A stretch of 64,000 nt of DNA from NCBI GenBank assembly GCA_914767715.1, contig OU612070.1, positions 8,077,501 through 8,141,500 of the forward strand, written 5' to 3'. Origin of the DNA: Membranipora membranacea (Eukaryota > Bryozoa > Gymnolaemata > Cheilostomatida > Membraniporidae). This document shows positions 1 through 12,600 of this stretch, piece after piece. Numbering within the stretch: position 1 is the stretch's first letter; every line of letters starts with the position of its first letter. The notes under the pieces were generated by a model, which was not told where the DNA came from, ran no database searches, and was given only the letters and a program-made list of their open reading frames with translations. Both the position numbers and the translations under genes were made by a program.

Positions 1-946
1 AGAAGAGCAACATGCTCTTCGTACAACGCAGGGTATCAAGAAGAACTACTTGAAGTTCATTAAATGTATGTAAATAATTGAGTTGGACATCAGTATTTTT
101 GTGATATGATGTTGCACAGCTTCAACCATCGAGTTTTATATATCACTGATTATATAATAACTCTATGTATGCAACCCGGTCATGAAGATATTTTCAAAAA
201 TCCAAGTTATAAAAAGCGTCAGGCTGAAATAATTCAAACTAAGATTGAAGGGTCTCCTTACTACCACAGAAGCAGCAATAAAATGAAATGCTGTGGTTTA
301 CAAACGACTCTATTTATTTCCTAGACCAAGTTTGGTCCATTTGCCGGCATTGGAAGATGCTCTCGCTCCACTGCGGCATGACCAGTGGAAGGGAGCAACT
401 AGAATGCAGGCAATTGGATTAAACTTGATCTAGTTATATCCTTACGTTTCTGATTGCATGACATTTATATATCGGGAACTGTAGGTCTCAAAGTGCATTT
501 TCAAATCAGATTCATATCAATGCTTCTCTATACTTTGAGCAAAGCAGATTGAGTCAAGATGTCTCAGGATGAGTATTTCATGGAGCATAGTTTGGTTGAC
601 CTGGGAGTTATTTTCCCACTAGCAATGAGGGGGCATCTCACAAATTAACAGGACTGGGTGAAAGAAGTTTGGAAACTTGAGTTTTCTGATGGAAAGATGC
701 AGACAACTTGTTTGGCTAAAACTTCTATTAAATACTGCGATAGGTGTTGCACATTTGTAAGACACAATCAGAAAACATTTTTGCAAATATTATGTCTTAT
801 ATAGAACAACGTGATGTTGTCATAAAACTTGTACCACATAACTACTGGATGTAGTTTTAATTAATATACAGTTATTCAAAGATATCTAAGATAAATGTTG
901 ATTATACCAGTCACATATCTATAACAGGGTCAGCTGGTATCATGTT
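1..946. other. Intergenic DNA downstream of OTUB1, no gene seen
   Basis: No exon, repeat family or RNA gene could be recognised here. The short open frames have no family resemblance and no splice-site context. The OTUB1 3' UTR must run leftward into this stretch. The only canonical polyadenylation hexamer noticed on the minus strand lies near 313-318, which would imply a long 3' UTR. Confidence 0.5.
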
Positions 947-3900
947 TTACTTTACTATAGGATATAGAATATCATAATGTCCCGGTCTATAGAGTAAATG
1001 TAACATTGGCTCAGCATCATTAGGGAATGTCAATGTTGTGTGTTGTCCCCTCTCCATACAGAAAACTCTGATGGGAATCCCTGTAGCTGAGGTCAAGGCC
1101 ATCATCTGAACATGATCACTCTCTTTGTCCATTGGCTCGATTTCCTTTAATAAATACAAAATATAGATGGTAAGAGTCCGAAACAACTGTAATCAGATCA
1201 CATGAAGACTAGTCTATTCTAAAACTTAAGCAGGAGGAGCAACAACTTTGTCAATGACTGTAAGAATCGGAGTGCTTATCCATCTTGGCACAGCAATATT
1301 TCATTTGTAGACAGTCTAGCACGCAAGGAGACAATGGGACGGATAATATGAATTCTACAAAAGTGTGAAATTGTTACAATGACCTCCATATCTGATCTGA
1401 CACAATAGCACACAGAAAATCAGGGGATGTTCTGCATGGTTTGACTTTGATTAGGCTTAGAGTTAGTGGTGAGAATTCCATGCTACATGTAGAATGAGAA
1501 GGCCATCTGACCATGCTGTAGACATTTGAACTTTCTTTTGAAACTCGGGCAACCAGATTGTGATGGCTGTAGGGCTAATTAACACTTTGAGCCATGCTGT
1601 TACTCACATGTGAGCAGAATTCTTTGACAGACATGGCACCATCGATGAAGTTAACATAGAACTCATGCTCCTTCTGCAGCTGGGCTGATGTAATCAATCT
1701 AAAAGTCAAGGTGTCATGATATGCTATTTAATTATGTTGTCAAATAGAATTGTGGAAAAGTAGCAGAAAACTTAATTCATTTGTTACTAGCCTACTAATG
1801 AGCCAAAAATGATCTATGTTTCAATTAGCTCTGGCCAGCTTGCGGACAAATTAGCTTGACACTCTTTGTGTAGGAACTCAGCCTATTAGCAACTTATTCG
1901 CTAAATTTCTGCCCAAGCAAGGCAAAATTTTTTTGGATAAGTAGTGAATGAGCTTGGTGGAACTGAAACAAGGTAATATAATTTGTAGTAGTATGTCATA
2001 ACTACTGTAACAGTACTTACCTGAGAAATACCACTAAATAGTTTGACATGCCCTTATCATTGAATAAATCCTCTATTTGAGAGATCTTACATCCATCACC
2101 CTCACATGCTTTATCTAGTTCCTCTACAAACTGAAAAAATGAGATGACCACATTAAAACACAGTACTAGGCTCCAGTTTATTAGTGAGTTTCAACCATAA
2201 GGTCTTGGTAACTTGATTTTAATGTTGCAGAAATAAAGAATGAGCAGACAAGTTTGGAAATGCTTCATGATGAGAATCCGGAACTTAGGAGTTTTCAAAT
2301 TTAAGGTAATCTGTTCTAATAGGATAACCAAAGATCTTGTAAGGACAGAGATAATGGATAGTAAAAGTCAAATAAATAATATGAGGTAATCTTTACTGCA
2401 AGCCTCTAATGGATATTGGTATAGGTCGTACTCAGTCATTTGCAACTACTTGGATGGGTGATGTTACAAGGACATTTCCTCTCATAAAGTAAAACTTACA
2501 TTGTCATAGAAGTCATCCACTGTAAACTGTTGATATCCCAAACCGAATAATGTTTCTTTAGTTTCCTCTAAACATTGTTTGAATCTGAAAAAGGCAAGTC
2601 ATAATATTTTATCACTGCATTGTTTCCGCACATAGTCCTCATGTCATTATTACCGTCCACCAGAGTGCTGATGAAAGTCTTATTTTACAATTGATTGAAT
2701 CAGTCTTGTGGGGCTGGTGGGACATGAGCAAGTATGAACTCTCACACCAACAATTTAAGCATATCCAAGCCAATAGAAACCTCAAGTCCTCCCAACATGG
2801 AAGATTCTCGAAAACCTCATGTCTGTTACTGTTACACTTTCCTTATTCCAACAAACAAAAAATTTTGAAGTTCACCTGCAACATAAATTTTTGAATTTGT
2901 GGGAAAGAATGTTGCAACTCAATGTTATAATGATCACTTAGCCAAAGTATAAAAAAATGAACGAATGAGGATTTTTGTAGGGAATTGTAGGGAGATAATC
3001 CAAAATTTTCGCTGTTGCACTGGTATATAATCGTGTGCTAAGTATACTGTTTGTGTCAGACGCAATCACCTTAAAGGAACAAAATGGCCAGCCAGCTACA
3101 CTAAAGCAGCCAATTGACCAGTTTCAACATTTATAAGGCTATGATAAAAGATTTTTGAGTGCGCAACAGATGTATAAGAATCATCTTCCGTCACATCAGG
3201 GTGTTTGATACAAACTTCATGTTCACACTGATAAGTGAATCAACAGAACTTTTCTGCATTCTGCAAACAGTACCCAATCTTTTTTTTAGTATCATATTAC
3301 CTTATATAGCAAGACACTACCACATATGTGCATATCAAAAGCAATCGTATAGGATTTTCATTATGGCCAAATTCTTACTTTTCATAAGTTTGTTTATCCT
3401 TCCTCAGAGCTTCGAAAACAGCAAATCCAAATGCCCTGTAGAAGCAGTTACCATCAGCTCTTGTTCTCCGGAGACTACTGTATTCTGTCTGTAATTCCTA
3501 AAGGCACATAAGAAAATATATAATAGCCCCTTTCCTATCAATCTAAGAAAAGTGTGGAGTCTGTGACTGTGACAAATAACATTGATTGAGAGATCTATTA
3601 GCTATCACAAACATCATATGTTGCGAGAAAAGGATGGTTATACTTTGTCCTAGGAAGGTCTTGCTACTAGTGTATGGAACATGGTTTCATAAAGGAATAT
3701 GCACATTTCCATATTGCATGTGCACATTGCCTCAAAAGACATTCTTTGCATCATAAGCTGCAATACTTAGCATGTTAAAGACGACCATGGTCATCAAGAG
3801 CACAAATGGATTGATAGGTTGTACCCCGTAGCAGGTATTTCAACTCTAAGGTTGTATCTATCCAAAAGAATGATTGTTAATATGAGTCTATAATATTTGT

Positions 3901-6263
3901 GAAATATATTTCACTAATTTTTCAGTTGACCAAATGAAAAAGAGAATCAGGGTCCAGTTTAGTAAAACTGCAATAAAACAAAGGGAAGGGAATTTTATTC
4001 CAGTACTACCTGTTTGTTATACAAGTTCATTGAATCCCTATATATAGATACACCCTCGTTTATAACTAGAAATAATCTGGGTAATGGGATTGAACTGTAA
4101 ATATGATGGTGAGACAACTACCTGGATACGCTTGAGAAAGTCATCGTTTTGAGAATATTGCTCCTGTAGGTCTGTGAAGCCTTGTGTTGAACTCACTAGA
4201 TATTCCTGCTCTGCCGCTATCTGTAAACATTGTTTTTTTTTATCAGTTCAGGGTGCAATATAATACTCACTATGGTTCCAACTATTGTTCAACAAAAACT
4301 GTGAGGTACAAGGGACATACAGGTAACGCCTCTAAATTAGGATCGCAATAAACTGCATATTTTTTAGTAGGTCATTATCTGTATATGTTTGGGGTTTTAA
4401 TTTAATTACCTGCTAAAACACGCCAATAGACTTGATATGATACACCCTGAGTTTTTAGCATTACTGATGAGATTTGATGTCGGGCCATGAACGCTGAAGT
4501 AAGGCTGTAGGCTATTTATCCAAATACAAACATTCAGAGACTTCTACATGAATCATCTACATGGAAGGGGCATCAGTTCTACCCAACAGGCCAGTCCATT
4601 TAGTACCTGTAGATTACATGCGTTTGAATTATAAGCGGTTAGGAAATGATAGCTTATTAGTCAGCGATGTAATTCTGCCACACAAACCTCAGATCCCTAT
4701 GCAAGTTATTATTAGAAATGATAAATGGTAACACATTGCAGCATGCGTGCTATATAGATCAAGCATGATCCAATTTGTCTGGGTTTGAGCCTCACCATTT
4801 GAATGGGAATAGCTGGACTGCGGGCAAATTGGATCAAACTTGGCTTATGTACTTTTGGTCCCAGTACCTGTACCCAAGAGAGGAAAACTCTCTCTGCTTC
4901 AAAGATGATAAGCATGGACAAGAGAAAGAGTAAGACTGGATGAGTAAACACATACTTGTTCTTCAATACCTCGCTGTTGACTCAATATAGCCTCATCAAT
5001 ATTCTGTTCTAGGTCTAAATAAAGAAGGTATGAATTGGTCAAGCATCACCTACCTCAAAGAAACAAACAATACACTCACTCTTTTAAAGCGATGTGTACT
5101 TAATTTACCAATACTCTATATTACTGTGCGTAATAAACAAAGCTTTGGGATATTTTACTCCATGTGTAGGCTTAGGTACACCCATTGGCATCTGGAGTTA
5201 CAAGCATGTATACTTTGCCAATGTCCATGGGGTGGTTGATTGGGGTGGTTGATAATGGACACTGGCATATTATGCATGCTTATAACCCTACACCCTATGG
5301 CTACACCTACACCTACGCAAACCAGACAGTTAAAGAAGATATTGAGCATGACATTCATTGCAGCTTGAAGTAACACCCTCTTTAAGGCGTGACTCCCAAT
5401 CCAGCTGAATTTAATACCAGAGGAAATGAGCATTACAAAAGATGTTTAGTTCTGCATGGGCAGTAGCCAGTTATACAAAAAAATCATAAAAGAGGGTTTG
5501 TTTGTGCAGCCCATGATGCGTGCTAAGACATATTTTAGGTACAGTCCACTCGAGGGTTGTGATACATGTGAGGACACATGTTGTATGGGACATGTCTGGC
5601 AGCACTCATGGGGCTCCTACAACACCAACAAAGCAGTATGGGCATTGAGCGCTGTGGGACATGTCCTATACAGCATTTGCCATACGTCGCATATCGCCCG
5701 TCGAGCATAGATCTTTGTAACTAGTCTCGCAACACTACTGTTTACAGACAAAAGCTTAAAAAGGCATGATAGCCAGTTCCCAAGTATACAATGGAGTTAG
5801 GCTAAAATCTATCTAGCTGAGGAGTAACCCTGGGGATAGCCTGTCGTGTCTTGACAAACTTGACATGCTTGTCAAGACAGGCTACCCCGAGTAGTAAAAC
5901 TAAAAGGGTTATTACCTGGCTAGGCATTTATTTATACCAAATTGTAGATGAAGGCAATGAATTAATGGACTCAATTGGAAATTGAATCAAATGATAATTG
6001 TCTGAAGTGACTGTTGGTTAGGTTTGTGCAAGAAGGAAACTTCTATTTAATTTTAAATAAATAATTATTTAATTTATTTATTAATTAAAGTTTGAAAACA
6101 TAATTTTGAGGCATATTCAAATCAAAATTGATTGCATGGAATATAACGGATTTCTCCTGCCCATGATGAATGGATTAAAATCTGTTGCAACATCATCACA
6201 ATGAATAAACAGCAAAATATTACCATCAATTGGTTTCTGATCAGGAACTTTCTCTGCTTCCAT
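947..6263 (-). CDS. OTUB1: Ubiquitin thioesterase OTUB1 (otubain), 8 exons
   Basis: Otubains are OTU-family cysteine proteases that cut Lys48-linked ubiquitin chains and can also block E2 enzymes without catalysis. Coding exons, in transcript order on the minus strand: 6263-6224, 5014-4956, 4220-4122, 3497-3379, 2584-2500, 2130-2021, 1698-1608 and 1144-947. All have GT-AG borders and matching phases, and they sum to 801 nt or 266 aa, close to the 271 aa of human OTUB1. The fourth exon carries the catalytic cysteine motif RADGNCFYRAFGF. The sixth to eighth exons carry YLVVFLR, VKEFC, EPMDKESDHV and the C-terminal RPGHYDILYP with the catalytic His. The start ATG (6261-6263) opens a short acidic N-terminus as in other otubains. 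No lesion was seen, so the gene is probably functional. Assignment rests on remembered family motifs; exon borders are my reading of splice consensus. Confidence 0.95.
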
Positions 6264-6618
6264 TGTGTGTCATGAAGAAGTACTATACCTATGAATGATA
6301 ACCAGGTAACCTCAACTATGGTAGGCTGGGTAAAGTAGTGTCCTGTTCATAATTCTAATTACTCAGCGTTCGTAGTGTAAACATTAAATTTGATTGGCTT
6401 ATCTGTCTAATTTGATGATCTGATTGGGCAGTGCTGTTTGAAAATAATACATAGCTTTAGTTCTTGGATAATCACATGTACATAACACAAATAAAATGGA
6501 TTGTTTTGCAGATAACTGATGATGCAGCAGTTTTATACTGTTAGTTTATATTCTGCTGCATGGTGAGCTTATCATACAATATAGTATTGCATATGTGCTG
6601 TGAGCAGTGTGCTGCACA
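6264..6618. promoter_or_regulatory. Putative bidirectional promoter of OTUB1 and GSS
   Basis: Only about 355 bp separate the two divergent start codons. Two ATTGG motifs (CCAAT boxes read on the minus strand) lie about 30 bp apart, at 6392-6396 and 6422-6426. No good TATA box was noted at a useful distance from either gene. Closely spaced inverted CCAAT boxes are typical of divergent housekeeping promoters. The promoter role is inferred from the layout. Confidence 0.55.
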
Positions 6619-9600
6619 ATGGAGGAGAGAAAAGCAATCATAGAAAAACATCTCAACCAACCATCTGAGTGGAACTGTCTAGCCTGTGAATGTCTTCATT
6701 GTGCAGCATCTGTTGGTGAGTAGCGGGTGGAGCTGTACTTTTAGCCCTTGGGTGGAGTAAGGAGCTATGATGACCAGTAATGAAGAATTGGGTTTAGTTG
6801 AGTTGGCTCCTGGCCCTGTGACCACTGTAATAATAGGAGCCAGATAAGAGTGTTGTTAGTGAAGTAGGGGGTTCATTGCCCTGATTCACCCAATGAACTA
6901 AACCTCCGTTTAGAACGTTCATTTGAGGTTTAGTTCATTTGAGGTTTAGTTCATTGATTCACCTCTAGGCTAGTAGTTGTACATATATGCCTAGAATGAT
7001 TATTTGAGTAGTTAGTTTCTCTTAGGCCTATACATATCAGAGGGATTCTAATAATTTTAATCATGTAGCCAGTGATCATCCGTCAGTTCTCAGTGAATAA
7101 TGTTGGACATGTCACCCCCTGTGGGTTGGGGCAATGAACTTCGCCCAACTAAACCTAGTTCATTGGTTGGGGGGAAGGGACCTCGAAAGCCTTTGTCCTC
7201 TTTTACTTCTTTTCTTACGGTAGGGATGGCAATTGTTAAATCTTCTTGTATGTGCTTCCAAAAAAATTCCTATTCTTATGATGTCATTTCCACCACCTGA
7301 CCATATGACTTAGAATCATAACTTAGTGGAACATCTGCACCAGTAAAGCAAAGGAGTAACTCCTCAAGTGAAGACTGCCTATTAGACCATCCAAAATAGC
7401 AATCTGATCGCTCACTAACTCAGTGATTGAGTGATACCTGCTAGGCTCTCGCTTTCAAATTGCTCAGTCATTGATGGAGCTATATAAATTCTGAGTGAGC
7501 GATTTGTCTAATTGAAAGACCAAGTGAGTGATAATCTTGAGCAATAAGATAGTGATAACTTGCCTTAGTAAAGCATCGCTCATTCTAATTGAAAGACCCC
7601 CCCAGCATGATTAGTAAAAACCGCCTGTTGCTTATTATTAAGCCTTAATCACTAGGGTTCCATGGGTTGATTTTGTGGTTCACTCCGATTTCGAATGGTT
7701 AGAATCCAGTGGATTCTAACCATTCCCATGATGGGAAAAACATGAAAAGAATCTGCCGCGGCCAGGACTTGAACCCCGGAATCCTGCATGTGATCCCTTT
7801 GAAGGCATTGTGTGCAAGCAGCTAACCATTCAGCCACGCCGCCAATTAGGAAATGGCTCGAATAAACACGGTATGGATATTCGGTTCAAAGAGTCATTCG
7901 TCACAATCGGAATTTGACTTTAATGCCATTTCCATGGGGCGATTACTCCCGAAATCCTTACATAATCGACCCATGGAACCATAGTGAATTATGCGCCTGA
8001 TTACGCACCTTGTTGTGATGTCAGCATTTTATCTTAGGTAATAATAACAGAAGCAACCAATTTTTAACAATCATAGTGTTGTTTTTGATGTCTCCAACTA
8101 GCAAGGACTTTGCAAACGCTCTTCTGTATACTAATTGCAACTGTCATCCTCTTTTGTACAAATTAAATTTCAAAACTTTATGGTAACCGAACGTCATGGG
8201 TTAGTCTGGCCATTCACAAATTGATACATTTGAAAGCAGAATTTTCTCAATTTCCCATGTTACTCAGTTTCATCTTCATAAATCAGCCTGAACTTGGAAT
8301 GTAGCTTGTCCAGGTAGCACATTGTTATGAGCATAAAAACTGATCCTTTGAGTAGTGACCATAGTAATGACAGGGATGGGAAACTTTTCTTTGTAATGTA
8401 AACATGTTGAGTCGTGCAGTATTTTTAGTCTGTGAAGAAGGATAGTTTCTTTAGCATATAGGACAAAATCTGCAGCGCACCTCACACAAGATGAGTCATT
8501 AAGCCTAAAAGGAATATTTACATCACAAAATGGACTTCAACTTTTTGATTGTATTGCTGTTAGAGCAGGTCTGCTACGAGTAGGAAGGAGCTCAGTTGTT
8601 TAGAGTGCCTACCCTCTAATGCGCAATCGTTGGAGGTCTCGGGTTCGAATCCTGCTGCAGTCTACCGACTACTGGGCTCAATTGACTCTCCAGATGTGCT
8701 CCGACCTACCTGAAAACGGAGAACAACTTGGCATCGAATATGGCGACCGCGCCCCTCAGGCACCTTTATCTCCCAGTCTTCGGACAGAGACAGAGTTGCG
8801 ATTTTTACCCACTTTTAACCCAGCTTATTAACACGTCTACAGACATGTGATTTTGTAATAATTGTATAGTATAAGAATACTCAAAGCATGTGCTAATTGC
8901 CTTGAGACCAATTCTTCACAACAGGTTGTTTCAATTGAGAACAGCTTCTTTGTGGTAAAACATTGCGCTGACAGCACATTCAAGAACAAGATCCTAAGAT
9001 AAGGCATTTTGGTTTGCTGTGAGGCTACGTAACCCTATGACTTGAAACTCAATTAAATTACAATTCATAACTGAACTTGAAATTGCAAAATGAATTTTTA
9101 TGTTTTACATTGAATTTAAAAAAAATAACACCATCAGACCTTAGGATGTACTCTAAACATAACTAATATGGAAACGTTACTGCGACGTTACTCCGCACAG
9201 AGTTATTAATGTGGAAAATTAGGCTGACTGTGACCTTCAGGCTTCAAAGTTGATGTCTGGCAACCATCTTTGCAAAGCTTCTTCTATAATACTGGTTCGG
9301 ACTGGTTTCTCATGCCTGGGACTGGTTTCTCTTAAGGGGGAACATAAGAAATCCGCAATACAGCCCCCAGCATCAAAGGTTAAAGAAGACTATGTGGCTT
9401 CCTTACCTGTAAATGTTTGAATTCCTGAGGTTCATACATATAATATATATTGTTCATATCCCCCTGTGGTCATAGAAGCTTTGTCTATGGAAATCAATAG
9501 AAAAGCTCTGGTTTTATAACACTGACTGTTAGTGTTTGGTTACGTTGCTGTTACATTTTGCTGTTACATTTCTGTTACGTTGCGTTACAGCACCTAAATC

Positions 9601-12600
9601 AAATTCTAATCGTTATCATTAGAGGTTATGCATAAGGTCAATAATGCTTACACAATTAATTCAATAGGCAGAGAATGTATATTCAATATATCCATTTACT
9701 GCCAACAAAGTACATTAAATCCCCTCAATCATTGTCTAGCAGATGTATAAATGTCCAAAGTATTTGTTTGCATTTGGCTTGAGCCGCTTTCCTGACCTTG
9801 CTAAATCATTTTGTTCTACATTTTATTGCAAAAACCAGATATTATTGTATTGAGATATATTGTACATCGCAGCTACTGCCATGGCAATAATTCTTCGACC
9901 GCTTCTTTATTAATTTACTTAGAGTGCATATTATATCAATGATTCCTCTAACAATGATACATCAGATGTGAGGTTGTTGCTCACTTAACTATTTGATAAT
10001 TTTGACCAAAGCCACTAGCCAAGCACTATGGTTCCATGCTTCGATTTTGTGGTTCACTCCAATTTCGAATGGTCAGAATCCAGTGGATTCTAACCATTCC
10101 CATGATGGGAAAAACATGAAAAGAATCTGCCGCGGCCGGTACTTGAACCCTGGCCTCCCGCGTGTAATCCCTTTGAAGGCATTGTGTGCAAGCGCGCTAA
10201 CCATTAGAAGATGGGTCGAATAACCACGGTATGGATATTCGCGTCCAAAAAGTCATTCGTCACAATCGGAATTTGATTTTAATGCCGTTTCCATGGGGCG
10301 ATTACTCCCGAATTCCTTACAAAATCGATACATGGAAACATAGTGAATATGTTGGCTCTGATTGGCTGGTGGGTTGGAGAGAACCAATATCAGGTTGTAT
10401 GGTACATTCCTGAAAGTGCCTAATGATATACCGTGAATGTGAAAATGATTAGGATTCACTATATCTCAATCGTATACTTTCTGTGACCTGGCATTGGCTC
10501 CCTCTCCTACCCAACAACCAATCAGATCAGAGCTAACATAATGGCTACTAAGCCACCAACTGATGCCGCTATGTATATCACAATGTACTTTAACTGACAT
10601 GACTTGTTATCAGGATTTGTGGTTGGTGCAAAGAACGATAAAGGAGAGGATGGTATCAGGCTAGGATCGATTACATGTGTTCCCTCACTCTATCCCAAGT
10701 CTATATACGAGGAGGCTCTGGCTCTGCAGCCTCTATACAATGAGCTTTATCACAAGATCTCACATGATCATCAATACATGAAACAGGCTTTATCCAGGTT
10801 TGTTCTTATATGCAAGATGTGCTAAGTATTCGCAAGAAGAAAAGTTTGCCTTTTCGTGCAGACTTGAAAAGGCTTTCTTACAGTTATTCATCCTTATAAA
10901 GTGGCACACGATAAGCTCCAGTAAATGTGATTCATCTCAGTTTGTGCTTTGACAGCTTTAAAGTAATAATAATAATAATAATTGTGTTCTTACTATTATG
11001 CATATAGATGTTTTGGTTTATTATTATACTCCTGATATATAAACACTGTCGTATGTATGTGGCCCATAATTAAACCAAACTATATTTGCCAATCACTGCC
11101 AGTGCAGTGATATTCAAAGCTCTCCGACTGGAAGTTATTTTAAGCAGTTGGCTAATATAGCATTGTTGAGAGCCATCAAGTTTTGCTTCTTTTTTCGGCT
11201 CTTGTTCCCAATCAAATCAAATATTTACTCATGAAGGGCACCTGACACACATGTCCTTGAGACCCCAGCTTTGTGAAAAGCTATCTTTAAACTGTTAGCC
11301 ATACCCTGTTATAGCTATCCACCAGGCATGCTGGCCACAGATGTGACCAACAGAGTACATGACCATGGGAATGTAATAAGTAGTAAATTTGTTATCGAAG
11401 GATATAAGTTCATGTTGCTACTTGCTGTTGTTGTTAACCAATCCAGCAAGGTTGATATTCACATAAGTTCTTTGGCCTCGTTTTACAGGATTGTATGATA
11501 ATACCAGATTGTCTAGACTGGGTTCTATTACTCAAACTCTGCCCCTCCCCGGTTGCTCGTAGTATCATTCGATGATCAACCACATTCAGTATCCCAACTC
11601 GACTGGGCTGTTGATTGAATGCTTCTACCAGCAACCTGGGCCAAGCTGTGAGCTAAGTTCACTAGTGTGTTTTATTAGTTGATTGTGTATTACTCTTTGA
11701 TCATGTGTGTTACAGTGCAGTTGCTGGTGATGAGTTTACTGCTCGGCTATGGAAAACATATGAGACGGTATATCATGAAGGCTTCGGTAATGTGAGTAAT
11801 AAGACTTTGACTTCACTTTTGACCCAACTTTGCCTGCATTCGGAGTTGCTCTCCTGCTGAGAAGTCTTTGGTGAAAGGATAAGTAGGTTAAAAAAGAGGA
11901 CAGCAAGTCCAGATACAGGAAAATACCGACCCACTTACAGCAAACATATATATTTCCATTACCTGCCCAGACCTTTATTTATGAGGGATCCGCATCTCGG
12001 CAAGTTGTACCTGACACTATACATCAGCTCCCAGATGAAAAAAACTAATGATGATGATTTAAGGGAAGACCGTGGGTGCAAAGTATTAAAAGTAGAAAAA
12101 TTATATTTGCATCACCGAAATTCTCCAACTTATGATAGACTTTTGCTACCAGTCGTCATTTCCATGTGTAAACAATTAGGCCTTACTTTTAATATGTAGG
12201 TTACATTCAGTTGCTTATCTCCGTGTGGAAAGTTATTATTTTGTGCTGCCAATTTTAGATCCACCCACATTTATATATGATTTTAGCATCTGTCAGATTT
12301 TTATGATGAGGGATAAATTTTTGTCTGTTATAGCCATTGTCTCTGGGAATATTCCGTTCTGATTATATGTACCAGCTGATGGACGGCAAATTTAGTTTAG
12401 CTCAGATAGAGCTTAACACTATAGCCTCGTCTATGGCTATGCTCAGCACTCAGGCTCAACAAGTGCACAGGTAAGTTACCAAAAAACAATTTGAACCACA
12501 TCTGCCAGTCCTGACATCTAAATGAGGCTTCTATCTCTGAATTGTCACGTAAAGGGTAAATTATTTGCAGAAACTAGTTATCAGGGAATGAAATTAATGT

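Larger units (their letters stand above)
6716..10613 (+). other. GSS intron 1, repeat-rich
   Basis: This is the longest GSS intron. It contains two copies of a CACTA-ended MITE, a tRNA-derived SINE and several short duplications, for example the word CATTTGAGGTTTAGTT twice in a row near 6930-6955. An imperfect inverted arrangement of GATCGCTCACT / GTGAGCGAT words lies at about 7400-7510. No additional exon was found. Confidence 0.7.

Noticed and set aside
7755-7843. Functional tRNA gene on the minus strand
   Set aside because: A and B boxes are present, but no proper anticodon arm folds, and the segment recurs inside a transposable element.
8587-8662. Functional tRNA gene on the plus strand
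   Set aside because: The head is tRNA-like, but the acceptor and T stems do not pair convincingly and a non-tRNA body follows. Called a SINE instead.
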